64,000 bases of DNA from Thalassotalea sp. 1_MG-2023 (GTDB lineage Bacteria > Pseudomonadota > Gammaproteobacteria > Enterobacterales > Alteromonadaceae): positions 62,001-126,000 of the forward strand of contig NZ_JAUOPD010000007.1 in assembly GCF_030546745.1 (NCBI RefSeq), written 5' to 3'. The translations under genes and the position numbers were made by a program. The notes below the pieces were generated by a model. The model worked only from the letters and a program-made list of their open reading frames with translations. It did not search any database and was not told the DNA's origin. Positions 35,670 to 45,271 of the stretch are shown here, piece by piece. Each line of letters opens with the position of its first letter. Position 1 is the stretch's first letter.

Positions 35670-38288
35670 TTAAATTTTTGACTCTAAAAAATCAGTAGCA
35701 AATTTTTGTAAAACGCCACCTGCACGATGCACAGTTACCTCTTCCCCTGTATCTAGACGACACTTAACAGGAATTTCGATTTGTTCACCGTTTGCCCTTT
35801 TCATGATTACCTTCATATTGCCGCCAGCGGATGTTTGACCAACAACATCAAATGTTTCGCTGCCATCTATATCATAGGTATTACGCGTATCTCCGTTGAT
35901 AAATTCAAGTGGTAATACCCCCATACCAATGAGGTTGGTACGATGTATACGTTCAAATCCTTCAGCAATAATCACTTCAACACCAGCAAGTCGAACACCT
36001 TTTGCAGCCCAGTCTCGGGAAGAACCTTGGCCATAATCAGCGCCGGCCACAATGATCAGCGGTTGTTTACGTTCCATGTAGGTTTCTATCGCTTCCCACA
36101 TACGACTTTGAATACCCTCAGGTTCAATGCGCGCTAACGAGCCTTGAATAACATTATCGTTTTCATCTCGTACCATTTCATTAAAAAGCTTTGGGTTGGC
36201 AAATGTTGCCCGTTGCGCTGTTAAATGGTCACCGCGGTGTGTAGCATATGAGTTAAAATCTTCTTCTGGCAACCCCATTTTGTCTAAATATGCACCAGCT
36301 GCGCTATCTAACATGATGGCATTGGAAGGCGACAAATGATCCGTGGTGATATTGTCACCTAGGATCGCAAGCGGCCGCATATTTTTCATGGTTCGCTCGC
36401 CAGCAAGCGCCCCTTCCCAATAAGGCGGACGTCTAATATAGGTAGACTTTTCGCGCCAGTCATAAAGAGGACTTTCAGCAGGCTCGAATGCACCTAAATC
36501 AAACATTGGCGTATAAATTTTGTTAAATTGCTCAGGTTTTACACAACGTTTAACAATTTCATCAATCTCTTCATCACTTGGCCATAAATCTTTCAAGGTA
36601 ATATCATTACCTGCTTGATCTTTACCTAAAATGTCTTGCTCAATATCAAAACGCATCGTGCCTGCTATAGCATAGGCAACGACTAAGGGAGGTGATGCTA
36701 AAAATGCTTGCTTAGCATACGGATGAATACGACCATCAAAATTTCGATTACCTGATAAAACAGCGGTTGCATATAAATCTTTATCAATGATCTCTTGTTG
36801 AATATCTGGATCTAATGCTCCAGACATACCATTACAAGTTGTACAAGCATAAGCAACAATACCAAAACCTAATTGTTCTAATTCGGATAATAGCCCTGCT
36901 TCCTCTAAATATAGTTTCGCCACTTTAGAACCTGGAGCAAAAGAGCTTTTTACCCACGGTTTACGGACTAAACCAAGTTCATTAGCTCGTTTTGCGACTA
37001 AACCCGCAGCGACCACATTTCTTGGATTAGATGTGTTGGTACAAGAAGTGATTGCCGCGATAATAACGGCGCCGTCAGGCATCTCACCATTCTCTTCCTG
37101 TTTTTGGCAGTCAGCTAAGTTTTTTGCAATATTTTTTGACGTTAACTCTGAGGTTGCCAAACGACGATGGGGGTTAGAAGGCCCAGCCATATTCCGACCA
37201 ACAGAGGATAAATCAAAAGAGAGTACACGTTCATAATGCACACCAACTAAATCATCTGCCCATAAGCCAGTATGCTTTGCATAGGCTTCAACAAGTGCAA
37301 CTTGTTCAGGCTCTCTACCTGTGATTTTAAGGTAATCAATCGTTTGTTCATCAATATAGAACATACCCGCTGAAGCACCGTACTCAGGCGTCATATTAGA
37401 AATAGTTGCACGATCACCAATCGATAAACTACGAGCGCCTTCTCCGAAAAACTCAAGGTAGACGCCTACCACTTTTTCATTACGTAAAAATTCAGTAATC
37501 GCTAATACAATATCAGTAGCAGTAATGCCTGGTTGCCTTTGCCCAACTAACTCAACCCCAACGATGTTCGGTAAACGCATCATAGATGGACGGCCGAGCA
37601 TCACAGTTTCAGCCTCTAAACCACCAACACCAATGGCAATAACGCCTAAAGCATCTACGTGTGGGGTATGAGAATCTGTACCAACGCAAGTATCAGGAAA
37701 AGCCACACCGTCTCGCAGCTGTATAACAGGCGACATTTTTTCAAGATTAATTTGATGCATAATGCCGTTACCTGCGGGAATAACATCAACATTTTTAAAA
37801 GCTGTTTTGGTCCATTCGATAAAATGAAAGCGATCTTCATTTCGTCTATCTTCAATAGCACGATTTTTTTCGAAAGCGTCAGGATCAAACCCCGCGGCTT
37901 CTACCGCTAATGAGTGATCAACAATAAGTTGAGTCGGCACCACTGGGTTTACTTTAGCTGGGTCACCACCTTGCTCTGCAATAGCATCACGAAGACCGGC
38001 TAAATCAACTAACGCGGTTTGACCTAATATATCGTGACAAACAACACGAGCAGGATACCAAGGAAAATCTAAATCACGTTTTCCGTCGATAATCTGCTTT
38101 AACGCATCCTGTAAAGTACTTTGATCACATTTACGCACTAACTGTTCAGCAAGCACACGTGAGGTATAAGGTAACTTAGCGTAGCTACCTGGTGTTATCG
38201 CCTCAATGGCAGCGCGAGTATCGTAAAAATCGATAGGCAGCCCTGCCATTTTGAAATTAGGTAATGGTTTGCGATATTCATAGTTCAT
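35670..38288 (-). CDS. acnD: 2-methylcitrate dehydratase, Fe/S-dependent
   Basis: Aconitase-family 4Fe-4S enzyme that dehydrates 2-methylcitrate to trans-2-methylaconitate. The ATG at 38288 gives 872 residues beginning MNYEYRKPLPNF, the usual AcnD start; an upstream in-frame ATG at 38321 is less likely. The cluster Cys are visible in ITSCTNTSNPRN and YACTTCNGMSG. It lies between prpC and prpF. This AcnD/PrpF pair replaces PrpD in the methylcitrate cycle, as in Shewanella and relatives. Confidence 0.95.
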   Translation of the reverse strand: MNYEYRKPLPNFKMAGLPIDFYDTRAAIEAITPGSYAKLPYTSRVLAEQLVRKCDQSTLQDALKQIIDGKRDLDFPWYPARVVCHDILGQTALVDLAGLRDAIAEQGGDPAKVNPVVPTQLIVDHSLAVEAAGFDPDAFEKNRAIEDRRNEDRFHFIEWTKTAFKNVDVIPAGNGIMHQINLEKMSPVIQLRDGVAFPDTCVGTDSHTPHVDALGVIAIGVGGLEAETVMLGRPSMMRLPNIVGVELVGQRQPGITATDIVLAITEFLRNEKVVGVYLEFFGEGARSLSIGDRATISNMTPEYGASAGMFYIDEQTIDYLKITGREPEQVALVEAYAKHTGLWADDLVGVHYERVLSFDLSSVGRNMAGPSNPHRRLATSELTSKNIAKNLADCQKQEENGEMPDGAVIIAAITSCTNTSNPRNVVAAGLVAKRANELGLVRKPWVKSSFAPGSKVAKLYLEEAGLLSELEQLGFGIVAYACTTCNGMSGALDPDIQQEIIDKDLYATAVLSGNRNFDGRIHPYAKQAFLASPPLVVAYAIAGTMRFDIEQDILGKDQAGNDITLKDLWPSDEEIDEIVKRCVKPEQFNKIYTPMFDLGAFEPAESPLYDWREKSTYIRRPPYWEGALAGERTMKNMRPLAILGDNITTDHLSPSNAIMLDSAAGAYLDKMGLPEEDFNSYATHRGDHLTAQRATFANPKLFNEMVRDENDNVIQGSLARIEPEGIQSRMWEAIETYMERKQPLIIVAGADYGQGSSRDWAAKGVRLAGVEVIIAEGFERIHRTNLIGMGVLPLEFINGDTRNTYDIDGSETFDVVGQTSAGGNMKVIMKRANGEQIEIPVKCRLDTGEEVTVHRAGGVLQKFATDFLESKI

Positions 38289-38361
38289 AACGTAGTCCAC
38301 AAAAAGTGAAATGGCGGCCATTTAGCCACCATTGAATTTAAACATAACGTGAATGTTTAGC

Positions 38362-39489
38362 TTAATCGCGATCTGCAATAGCAACCCAAGGCATAGACTC
38401 TGGGCCAGTGTAATCTGCAGATGGGCGAATAATGCGGTTATTCTCACGCTGCTCCATCACATGTGCTGTCCAACCAGAAACACGCGAACAAACAAAGATT
38501 GGTGTAAATAGCTTCGTTGGTATACCCATAAAATTGTAGGCTGAAGCATGGAAAAAATCAGCATTACAGAAGAGTTTTTTCTCTCGCCACATCACAGCTT
38601 CACAACGTTCAGAAACGTCATAAAGGCGTGTATCACCATCAAGTTTCGCGAGTTTTTCAGACCACTTTTTAATAATTGCATTTCGTGGGTCTAGTTCACG
38701 ATAGACCGCATGACCAAAGCCCATAATTTTATCTTTGCGCGCTAACATGCCCATAATGGCCTCTTCTGCTTCATCAGCAGATTGCCATTGCTCAATCATG
38801 TCCATAGCCGCTTCGTTTGCACCGCCATGCAATGGCCCTCTCAAGGAACCAATTGCAGCTGTTACACAACTATGCAAATCAGACAATGTTGATGCACAAA
38901 CACGCGCAGTAAAGGTTGAAGCGTTAAATTCGTGCTCAGCATATAAAATCAATGAGGCATGCATAACATCAACATGCATTGGCTCTGGCTTTTTATCGTG
39001 TAACGTCCATAAGAATTGTTCAGCGATGGAATCGGCATCTGTTTCAACATTTACACGAATACCGTTATGGCTAAAGTTATACCAATAATTAATTAACCCT
39101 GGAAAAATCGCTAATAAACGGTCGATATGATCCAATTGCTCAGCAAAGCTATTTTCTGTTTCAAGGTTACCTAGTATAGAGCAACCGGTTCTCATAACGT
39201 CCATAGGATGTGCTGTTGCAGGAATAAGCTCTAATGCAGATTTAAGGGCATCAGGCATTGAACGCATACCTTTTAACCTAGTTTTGTAATGGGTTAACTC
39301 TGTTTGATTTGGTAGTTTTCCATAAAGAAGTAGATACGCAACTTCTTCAAACTGCGCATTTTCAGCAAGATCGTTAATGTCATAACCACGGTAGGTTAAT
39401 CCTGCGCCTGTTTTACCGACAGTACATAAAGCTGTTTCTCCAGCACTTTGTCCACGTAGCCCTGCGCCACTTAATTTTTTATCAACCAT
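38362..39489 (-). CDS. prpC: 2-methylcitrate synthase
   Basis: Condenses propionyl-CoA with oxaloacetate to 2-methylcitrate. It has 375 residues, the normal PrpC length. Citrate-synthase-family motifs are present: LHGGANEAAMDMIEQW in the middle and GFGHAVYRELDPRN with the second catalytic His. AGGAAAG precedes the ATG. Second structural gene after prpB, with a 50-base gap. Confidence 0.95.
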   Translation of the reverse strand: MVDKKLSGAGLRGQSAGETALCTVGKTGAGLTYRGYDINDLAENAQFEEVAYLLLYGKLPNQTELTHYKTRLKGMRSMPDALKSALELIPATAHPMDVMRTGCSILGNLETENSFAEQLDHIDRLLAIFPGLINYWYNFSHNGIRVNVETDADSIAEQFLWTLHDKKPEPMHVDVMHASLILYAEHEFNASTFTARVCASTLSDLHSCVTAAIGSLRGPLHGGANEAAMDMIEQWQSADEAEEAIMGMLARKDKIMGFGHAVYRELDPRNAIIKKWSEKLAKLDGDTRLYDVSERCEAVMWREKKLFCNADFFHASAYNFMGIPTKLFTPIFVCSRVSGWTAHVMEQRENNRIIRPSADYTGPESMPWVAIADRD

Positions 39490-39539
39490 GTTCTTTCCTC
39501 ACTTTTCTTGGGTGCTTTCGTACTTATTCGTTGGTTTTA

Positions 39540-40430
39540 TTATTTGTTTTTGCCTTCAGCAAATAGCGAATCAAGTTTCGTTTCGTATTCGTGATATCCA
39601 AGGTAATCATATAGTTCCATGCGGGTTTGCATGTTATCTATTTGTGCTTTTTGATCACCATCAGCTAGCAATGTTTTATAGACTGATTCAGCCGCTTTAT
39701 TCATTGCTCTAAATGCAGAAAGTGGATAAAGCACAATTTGGCATCCCCACTCACCAAGTTGCTCTTTATTCCAAAGCTCTGTTTGACCGAATTCAGTGAT
39801 ATTTGCTAACACTGGTACATCTAAAGCTTCAGTAAACGCACGATAGTGCTCTTCTGTTTTTACCGCTTCGGCAAAAATACCATCAGCACCTGCGGCAACA
39901 TATGCTTTAGCGCGCGCTAAAGCTTTTTCAAGCCCTTCTTGGGCAAATGCATCAGTTCTAGCCATAATGAAAAAATCTGCATCTGTTCGTGCATCTACAG
40001 CTGCTTTAATGCGGTCAACCATTTCTTCTGTCGAGACAATTTCTTTATTTGGACGATGACCACAACGTTTCTGCGCCACTTGATCTTCTAAATGAACGGC
40101 AGCAGCACCTGCTTTTTCCATATCTTTAATTGTTTTTGCAATGTTAAATGCGCCGCCCCAACCTGTATCTATATCGACAAGTAATGGCAAACTTGACGCA
40201 GAAGTAATGCGCTGAACATCAACAATAACGTCATTTAACGATGTCATGCCTAAATCGGGTAAACCATAAGATGCATTCGCTACCCCACCACCTGATAAAT
40301 AAATGGCTTGATGGCCTAGTTGCTCCGCCATCATGGCGCAATAGGCATTGATAGTTCCAACTACTTGCAATGGCTTATTTTTTGTAATGGCCTGACGAAA
40401 CTTTGCGCCAGGTGATAATTGTGTAGACAT
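39540..40430 (-). CDS. prpB: Methylisocitrate lyase
   Basis: Splits 2-methylisocitrate into pyruvate and succinate, the last step of the methylcitrate cycle. It has 296 residues. The isocitrate-lyase-family loop KRCGHR, with its catalytic Cys, is near residue 120, and the metal-binding DIDTGWGG is near 85. A strong GAGGAG precedes the ATG. It lies 37 bases after the GntR regulator gene. Confidence 0.95.
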   Translation of the reverse strand: MSTQLSPGAKFRQAITKNKPLQVVGTINAYCAMMAEQLGHQAIYLSGGGVANASYGLPDLGMTSLNDVIVDVQRITSASSLPLLVDIDTGWGGAFNIAKTIKDMEKAGAAAVHLEDQVAQKRCGHRPNKEIVSTEEMVDRIKAAVDARTDADFFIMARTDAFAQEGLEKALARAKAYVAAGADGIFAEAVKTEEHYRAFTEALDVPVLANITEFGQTELWNKEQLGEWGCQIVLYPLSAFRAMNKAAESVYKTLLADGDQKAQIDNMQTRMELYDYLGYHEYETKLDSLFAEGKNK

Positions 40431-40467
40431 CGTGAGCTCCTCACTTGCTATATATGAATTATGATAT

Positions 40468-41160
40468 TTATTGCGCGTTTTGCGATAATTGTTTAATTTT
40501 TTGTTCGATATTTTTGCGTGATGCGCCGATGTGTCGCCGCATTAGAATTTCTGCTAACTCGCCATCACCGTCAATAATAGCTTGTAAAATATTGGCATGT
40601 TCATTAAACGCCTTAGTGGCTCTAGGACTGTTCATACCAAACTGAATACGATACATACGAACTAAGTGATAAAGTTGTCCACATAACAAATCAATAAGCT
40701 GTTGATTATGACTTGCTAAAATGACTTTATAATGAAAATCGAGATCGCCTTCCTCTTGATAATACGCAATGCCATCTTTTAACGCTTTTGACTTAGCATG
40801 CATATCAAGCATAGCTTGCATGTCGACAATTTCCTCTTTTGTCATATTTTCAGCAGCAAGCCGACAAGCCATACCTTCAAGTGCTTCTCTTACTTGATAT
40901 ATTTCTAATAACCCTTCAATAGTGCATTCAACAACACGCGCGCCAACATTAGGTTTTCGCACAATTAAGTGACACTTTTCTAAACGGCTTAATGCTTCAC
41001 GAAGTGTTGCACGGCTGACATCAAAGCGTTTAGCAAGTTCAGGCTCGCTAATTTTACTACCTGCTGCAATTTCACCTTCAACGATGGCAAATTGTAATTG
41101 CTGAAATACCTTATCTGCAGTTGTTACTGCTTGACGATGTGTTGGGTTATTGTTCGGCAT
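40468..41160 (-). CDS. GntR-family regulator of the prp operon
   Basis: Transcription factor of 230 residues with an N-terminal winged helix (about 15-75, including [18 protein letters not shown]) and a C-terminal FCD ligand domain (about 85-220). Its position directly before prpB points to control of propionate catabolism; a GntR regulator of this kind is described in Alteromonadales. An in-frame ATG at 41196 lies inside the likely -10 box, so the start at 41160 is preferred although a Shine-Dalgarno is lacking. The leader would be only about 25 bases and contains a perfect operator-like palindrome, so autoregulation is likely. Confidence 0.9.
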   Translation of the reverse strand: MPNNNPTHRQAVTTADKVFQQLQFAIVEGEIAAGSKISEPELAKRFDVSRATLREALSRLEKCHLIVRKPNVGARVVECTIEGLLEIYQVREALEGMACRLAAENMTKEEIVDMQAMLDMHAKSKALKDGIAYYQEEGDLDFHYKVILASHNQQLIDLLCGQLYHLVRMYRIQFGMNSPRATKAFNEHANILQAIIDGDGELAEILMRRHIGASRKNIEQKIKQLSQNAQ

Positions 41161-41176
41161 AAATTGTCGACAATTT
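41161..41176. promoter_or_regulatory. Operator-like palindrome 1 of the prp regulator
   Basis: AAATTGTCGACAATTT is a perfect 16-bp palindrome that abuts the ATG and sits downstream of the predicted start of transcription. It is a strong candidate GntR site for autoregulation. Confidence 0.75.
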
Positions 41177-41191
41177 AAAAATAATGCCGCG

Positions 41192-41219
41192 ATCATAACC
41201 GATATTAAATCTATTTCAA
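41192..41219 (-). promoter_or_regulatory. Promoter of the prp regulator and operon
   Basis: On the minus strand TTGAAA (41214-41219) and TATGAT (41192-41197) are 16 bases apart, each one base off consensus. Transcription would start near 41185. Confidence 0.65.
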
Positions 41220-41235
41220 GGGAAGATTAAATTTA

Positions 41236-41247
41236 ATTGTCGACACT
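41236..41247. promoter_or_regulatory. Operator-like palindrome 2 of the prp regulator
   Basis: ATTGTCGACACT shares the TGTCGACA core with palindrome 1. The two centres are 73 bases apart, about seven helical turns, on either side of the promoter, which would allow looping. Confidence 0.6.
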
Positions 41248-41327
41248 TTAACTATTCAGTAGCATTAATTAACGCTGTGATGCTTTTCTAACCAAGGCTC
41301 GAACATGAGCATATTGCGCTTTATTGA

Positions 41328-42608
41328 TTAAAAAATTAATTGCAGCACTAAAGGGCTGATCAACAGACCGCCGATAATATAACCTAGAGAGACACTCCAT
41401 GAAGGATAGTTACCTTGCATTTTCAAGCCAAAGAATGGGCGCAAAAGTTCAATACGTTTGATCAATTCAAAGAAGAGAAAACACATGGCTGTTGTGATAA
41501 ATAACAGTATCAGTGACTCAAGCGCTCCGCCTAACGATAACTGTGTTAAATAATAGCCCACCACTAAAATAATAGACTGATGTAACAAATAAAATGGATA
41601 TACTGCTTCATTGAAATAAGCGAGTTTTTGTGTTTTTTTAGTTAAAAAACGATGGCTAAGCGCTAACACTAAAAATAAACCAATAATGCGTAACGCACTA
41701 TAAATAAATAAACTCATTGCTTGAATTAAGTGAGGAAGGTCAATTCCTTTATACATATCAAGGTAATAAAGGTTATAGATAATCAGAAAGCAAATACAAA
41801 GTACAATAAAGCTAGCGCACAATGGCCTTATGGCCGTCAGTAGTTTTTGCCAAAATACCGTATGCCAACCGATAAGATAACCTAGCATTAAAAAAAGAAA
41901 GCCTATAGGATAACGTGTCTCATCATTTATCCATATTATTTGAACAGTAAAAACGCAGACAATTAAGCATAAAACCGTCCAAAATCCATGTCTTCTCGCT
42001 AGCCAAGACTTAAACCCTTCCATAATGTTACTGTTTAAAGCGGGTAACAGAAATACTAGCGTTAATGAGTAATACCATAACGATCGTAAGTACCATAAAT
42101 GATTCACATCAATATGAGGCCATATGCCTGCCTGATACTGTTCGAATAATGTTGATTGTGGATCATAGAATGCCTGGATGAACGGCCAAAAACCCAAGGA
42201 AATATCGCCTTTTGCCAGCATTTCTATATAAAGTTGAGGAGGTACGACAATAAATATCCCGAAGGCTAATGGTAATAACAGTCGTAGACTGCGTAGTGAA
42301 ACAAAAGATAAAATCGTCACCTTTGTAAGAATAAATCTAATAGCAACACCTGAAATAAACCAAATGGCTGGCATACGCCAAGGTTCAACCACTAACAGCA
42401 CACTTTCTAACCATTCATAGCGGTATTGGCTTTTTGCATGGAATCCCCAATTAAGCACATAAAACATACCTACATGATGAATAATTAATAAACTAAATAA
42501 AATAATTCGTAACCAATCAAGATCGTAGCGTCTTTCTGGCGCTTGACCGCGATCTTGAGGCCGAAATTTCATCTTCTGTATAACAGCGTTTAATAATGGA
42601 GGTGTCAT
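41328..42608 (-). CDS. Acyltransferase-3 family membrane protein
   Basis: Integral membrane protein of 426 residues with about ten hydrophobic segments. The first, RRYDLDWLRIILFSLLIIHHVG (about 26-47), holds the Arg and His typical of acyltransferase-3 proteins, which acetylate or succinylate surface polysaccharides and other envelope molecules. PAIWFISGVAIRF near 80-92 is another family feature. The substrate is not evident. It is divergent from a LytTR regulator gene, and the shared gap holds direct repeats suited to that regulator. Confidence 0.85.
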   Translation of the reverse strand: MTPPLLNAVIQKMKFRPQDRGQAPERRYDLDWLRIILFSLLIIHHVGMFYVLNWGFHAKSQYRYEWLESVLLVVEPWRMPAIWFISGVAIRFILTKVTILSFVSLRSLRLLLPLAFGIFIVVPPQLYIEMLAKGDISLGFWPFIQAFYDPQSTLFEQYQAGIWPHIDVNHLWYLRSLWYYSLTLVFLLPALNSNIMEGFKSWLARRHGFWTVLCLIVCVFTVQIIWINDETRYPIGFLFLMLGYLIGWHTVFWQKLLTAIRPLCASFIVLCICFLIIYNLYYLDMYKGIDLPHLIQAMSLFIYSALRIIGLFLVLALSHRFLTKKTQKLAYFNEAVYPFYLLHQSIILVVGYYLTQLSLGGALESLILLFITTAMCFLFFELIKRIELLRPFFGLKMQGNYPSWSVSLGYIIGGLLISPLVLQLIF

Positions 42609-42690
42609 CTTATCAATATTCCTTTGTGTTCAAATACTGGTATGATGAATGAGTTTATTAACACACATAGCGAAAAAGGCTTAATAAACA

Positions 42691-42725
42691 ACAGTTAGGG
42701 ATAAGCGGTGGCATCTAGGGATAAG
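42691..42725. promoter_or_regulatory. LytTR-type direct repeat operator
   Basis: ACAGTTAGGGATAAG (42691-42705) and GCATCTAGGGATAAG (42711-42725) agree at 12 of 15 bases and repeat with a 20-base period, about two helical turns. LytTR regulators bind pairs of about nine bases like ACAGTTAGG in this arrangement. Confidence 0.65.
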
Positions 42726-42753
42726 ATTAATTACAAGAGAGGTAAAAATCGTT

Positions 42754-43617
42754 GTGGATAAATTAATGCATTATCAGCGGAATAAAATGCGCTATGAAAT
42801 TCTGTTTTTATTTTGCTATTTTTTCATTAATGCCACAGTACTAGCAACATCTGTATTGATGGAAGCAACGCGTGCCGGAGACACTTTACCTTTTAATTTA
42901 TGGGAGCCTTTCGCATGGGAATATACCAGTGCAATTAGCTCCTTGCTGTTGTTCCCATTAATCGTCACTTTAATCAATAAAGTTCCCCTTAACGGGCAAA
43001 AAATTAAACGTACACTTACTATCTATTTTACTGCTGCAGTTACCTTCTCATTTTGCCATGTCGTATTGATGGTAGTGATGCGAAAATTTATCTACGCATT
43101 AAACGCTCGTCATTATGATTTTGGTAATATCAGTTTCGAAATGCTCTATGAATTGAGAAAAGATATTTGGTCTTTTGTGTTTTTTGTGATCTTTATTCAC
43201 GCTTACCGTTTTATACTCAGTAGATTGCAAGGTGAAGCTAACCCTATTCAGGAAGGAGAGCCACAAATTGAAAACCAGCAACTTACTACCAACATTGATC
43301 GGCTATTAATCAAAAAACTTGGCAAAGAGTTCATTATAAAAATAGAAAATGTTGAATGGATGGAAGCCTCTGGAAATTATGTAAATTTACATATTGATAA
43401 GCGGGTGTACCCTATTCGCTCAACGTTAACAGCATTAATAGCAAAACTGGAAAATAAAGGGTTTTGCCGAATTCACCGTTCTCATGCAGTAAGGTTAGAT
43501 GCAATAGAGTCTATTACGCCGCTTAGCAGCGGCGATAGCGAGGTAAAAATGGATTCAGGTAAAAGGTTAAATTTATCTAGGCGCTATAAAGACGGATTAA
43601 AATTAATGTTAAGCTAA
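42754..43617 (+). CDS. Membrane-anchored LytTR transcriptional regulator
   Basis: Protein of 287 residues with four membrane helices (about 15-35, 50-70, 82-105 and 128-148) and a C-terminal LytTR DNA-binding domain (about 185-287; EWMEASGNYVNLHI and RIHRSHAVRLDAI are typical). No receiver domain is present, so it is a one-component, membrane-bound regulator that may sense an envelope signal. The GTG at 42754 follows GAGAGGT. It is divergent from the acyltransferase gene and probably controls it and itself. Confidence 0.88.
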   Translation: MDKLMHYQRNKMRYEILFLFCYFFINATVLATSVLMEATRAGDTLPFNLWEPFAWEYTSAISSLLLFPLIVTLINKVPLNGQKIKRTLTIYFTAAVTFSFCHVVLMVVMRKFIYALNARHYDFGNISFEMLYELRKDIWSFVFFVIFIHAYRFILSRLQGEANPIQEGEPQIENQQLTTNIDRLLIKKLGKEFIIKIENVEWMEASGNYVNLHIDKRVYPIRSTLTALIAKLENKGFCRIHRSHAVRLDAIESITPLSSGDSEVKMDSGKRLNLSRRYKDGLKLMLS

Positions 43618-43630
43618 TACATTAGCCTTA

Positions 43631-44860
43631 TTATCCGAAAAACCAGTAACACACTGCAATGGCTGCAGACATGCCAGCAACATCGGCAACTAAACCACAG
43701 CTTATAGCATGACGGGTATAACGAATACCGACTGAGCCAAAATATACTGCTAGTACATAAAAGGTTGTTTCAGTTGAGCCTTGCATAATTGAAGCCAACC
43801 GACCCGCAAAAGAATCAGCGCCATGAGTATTCATGGTCTCTACCATCATAGCTCTAGCCCCAGAGCCGCTTAACGGTTTCATAAATGCGGTAGGTAGCGC
43901 ATCAACAAAACGTGTATCAAATCCGAAATAGATCACAGCCTGTCTTATCGCGCTAATAATAACATCTAATGCACCACTCGCACGGAAAACCCCGATTGCG
44001 ACAAGCATAGCAAGTAAATAAGGAATAATGTTAATGCTGGTTTTAAAACCTTCTTTTGCCCCTTCTATAAAACTTTGGTAAACGTCAACGCGTCGCAAAT
44101 AAGCAGTGATAATGAAAACGATTAACAATGAAAAAATAACCACGTTGGCTATTAATGAAGATTGCTCAGCAACTAAATTCGCCGATAATGTAGCAAAATA
44201 AGTAACAATAGCAGCCAAACACGCAAACAATAACGCGAAATAACTAAAAACCACTACATTAAATAATTTTAATCGTTGAACCATTGCAACCACAAGTAAG
44301 CCTGCGATAGTAGAAGCAAAGGTTGCTAACAAAATAGGAATAAACACATCAGTTGGAGAAGCAGCACCTTGCTGTGCGCGGTAAACAAATACCGTTACCG
44401 GAAAAAGTGTAATGGAAGATGTGTTAAGCACTAAAAACAATATTTGTGCGTTAGAGGCAGTCTCTTTTTTAGGGTTTAATTGTTGTAGATCCTGCATTGC
44501 TTTTAACCCTAAAGGGGTCGCGGCATTGTCTAAACCAAGGACGTTTGCCGATAAATTCATCGTCATTGACCCCATTGCAGCATGCCCTTTTGGAACTTCT
44601 GGCATCAAGCGGCAAAATAACGGTGAAATAGCGCGAGAAATCGCTTGAATTAATCCGGCATTTTCAGCGATTTTCATGGCACCTAACCAAAAAGACAGCA
44701 CACCAATTAAACCGATTGCAATTTCTACCGTGACCGATGACATATTAAAAACGGCATCCATTATTTGCGCAAAAACAGCTGCATTATCGAGAAACAACCA
44801 CTGATAACAAGCACTTGCAAAAGCAATGACAAAAAAAGAAATCCAAATATTATTTAGCAC
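43631..44860 (-). CDS. Nucleoside-recognition (SpmA/SpmB-like fused) membrane protein
   Basis: Inner-membrane protein of 409 residues with about 8-10 hydrophobic segments and two Gate/nucleoside-recognition domains, equivalent to SpmA and SpmB of Bacillus joined in one chain. MTMNLSANVLGLDNAATPLGLKAM near 98-122 and MKPLSGSGARAMMVE near 328-342 are family signatures. In non-sporulating bacteria the function is unknown; transport of a small metabolite is a guess. It ends 13 bases from the convergent LytTR gene. Confidence 0.88.
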   Translation of the reverse strand: MLNNIWISFFVIAFASACYQWLFLDNAAVFAQIMDAVFNMSSVTVEIAIGLIGVLSFWLGAMKIAENAGLIQAISRAISPLFCRLMPEVPKGHAAMGSMTMNLSANVLGLDNAATPLGLKAMQDLQQLNPKKETASNAQILFLVLNTSSITLFPVTVFVYRAQQGAASPTDVFIPILLATFASTIAGLLVVAMVQRLKLFNVVVFSYFALLFACLAAIVTYFATLSANLVAEQSSLIANVVIFSLLIVFIITAYLRRVDVYQSFIEGAKEGFKTSINIIPYLLAMLVAIGVFRASGALDVIISAIRQAVIYFGFDTRFVDALPTAFMKPLSGSGARAMMVETMNTHGADSFAGRLASIMQGSTETTFYVLAVYFGSVGIRYTRHAISCGLVADVAGMSAAIAVCYWFFG

Positions 44861-45224
44861 GGTATAAATCTACAATCAACGTTGGTTGGTATCTTGACAT
44901 AATAAAAGTATATTACCAATGGCGATAGCATAAGCAAAACATCTACCTTTACACCCCTTTAATAACTCTGTGCATAAGATGTGACAATGTCGTTCATAAC
45001 CTTAGGGTAACTTTTATTTATTACGCGTTCATATGAATAATTATTGTTTATTATCAATAAATTATAAATAAATAAAAAATTATCTAGCAATTCAACTTTT
45101 ATGCACTACAATTACTTTTAACAGTTCAAATATTAAACAATGATGCTCGCTTACCTATTCATTGATTTGCGATAGAACTTGTTAATTAGCGCACGGCTCA
45201 TTTCTTATTTTGAGCCATCCCCTG
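44861..45224. other. Gene-poor region upstream of a plus-strand terminator
   Basis: No ORF with coding character is seen. The stretch is very AT-rich and contains the promoter of the leftward SpmA/B-like gene. The 3' part may be transcribed rightward as a small RNA ending at 45257. A possible 11-codon ORF near 45140 is too short to support. Confidence 0.4.
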
Positions 45225-45257
45225 AGCCCGAAACTCCTCGTTTCGGGCTATTTTTTT
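45107..45257 (+). ncRNA. Candidate small RNA ending in an intrinsic terminator
   Basis: TACAAT at 45107-45112 is a possible -10 box with a poor -35. Downstream, GGCTCA and TGAGCC pair at about 45196-45217, followed by the terminator hairpin. The terminator reads rightward and no rightward protein gene precedes it, so a transcript of roughly 140 bases is the simplest explanation. The 5' end is a guess and no known RNA family is recognised. Confidence 0.35.
45225..45257 (+). terminator. Strong rightward terminator without an obvious gene
   Basis: AGCCCGAAAC and GTTTCGGGCT form a perfect 10-bp stem around TCCTC, then A and seven T on the plus strand. On the minus strand no T run follows, so it does not look like the tatD terminator. 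Confidence 0.7.
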
Positions 45258-45271
45258 GGATAATAAATCAA

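Noticed and set aside
40821-40828. A third TGTCGACA core inside the prp regulator gene
   Set aside because: It lies in conserved coding sequence, and one copy per 64 kb is expected by chance, so I do not list it as an operator.
41161-41196. Longer start for the prp regulator at 41196
   Set aside because: That ATG overlaps the predicted -10 box, and its extra 12 codons translate the operator palindrome.
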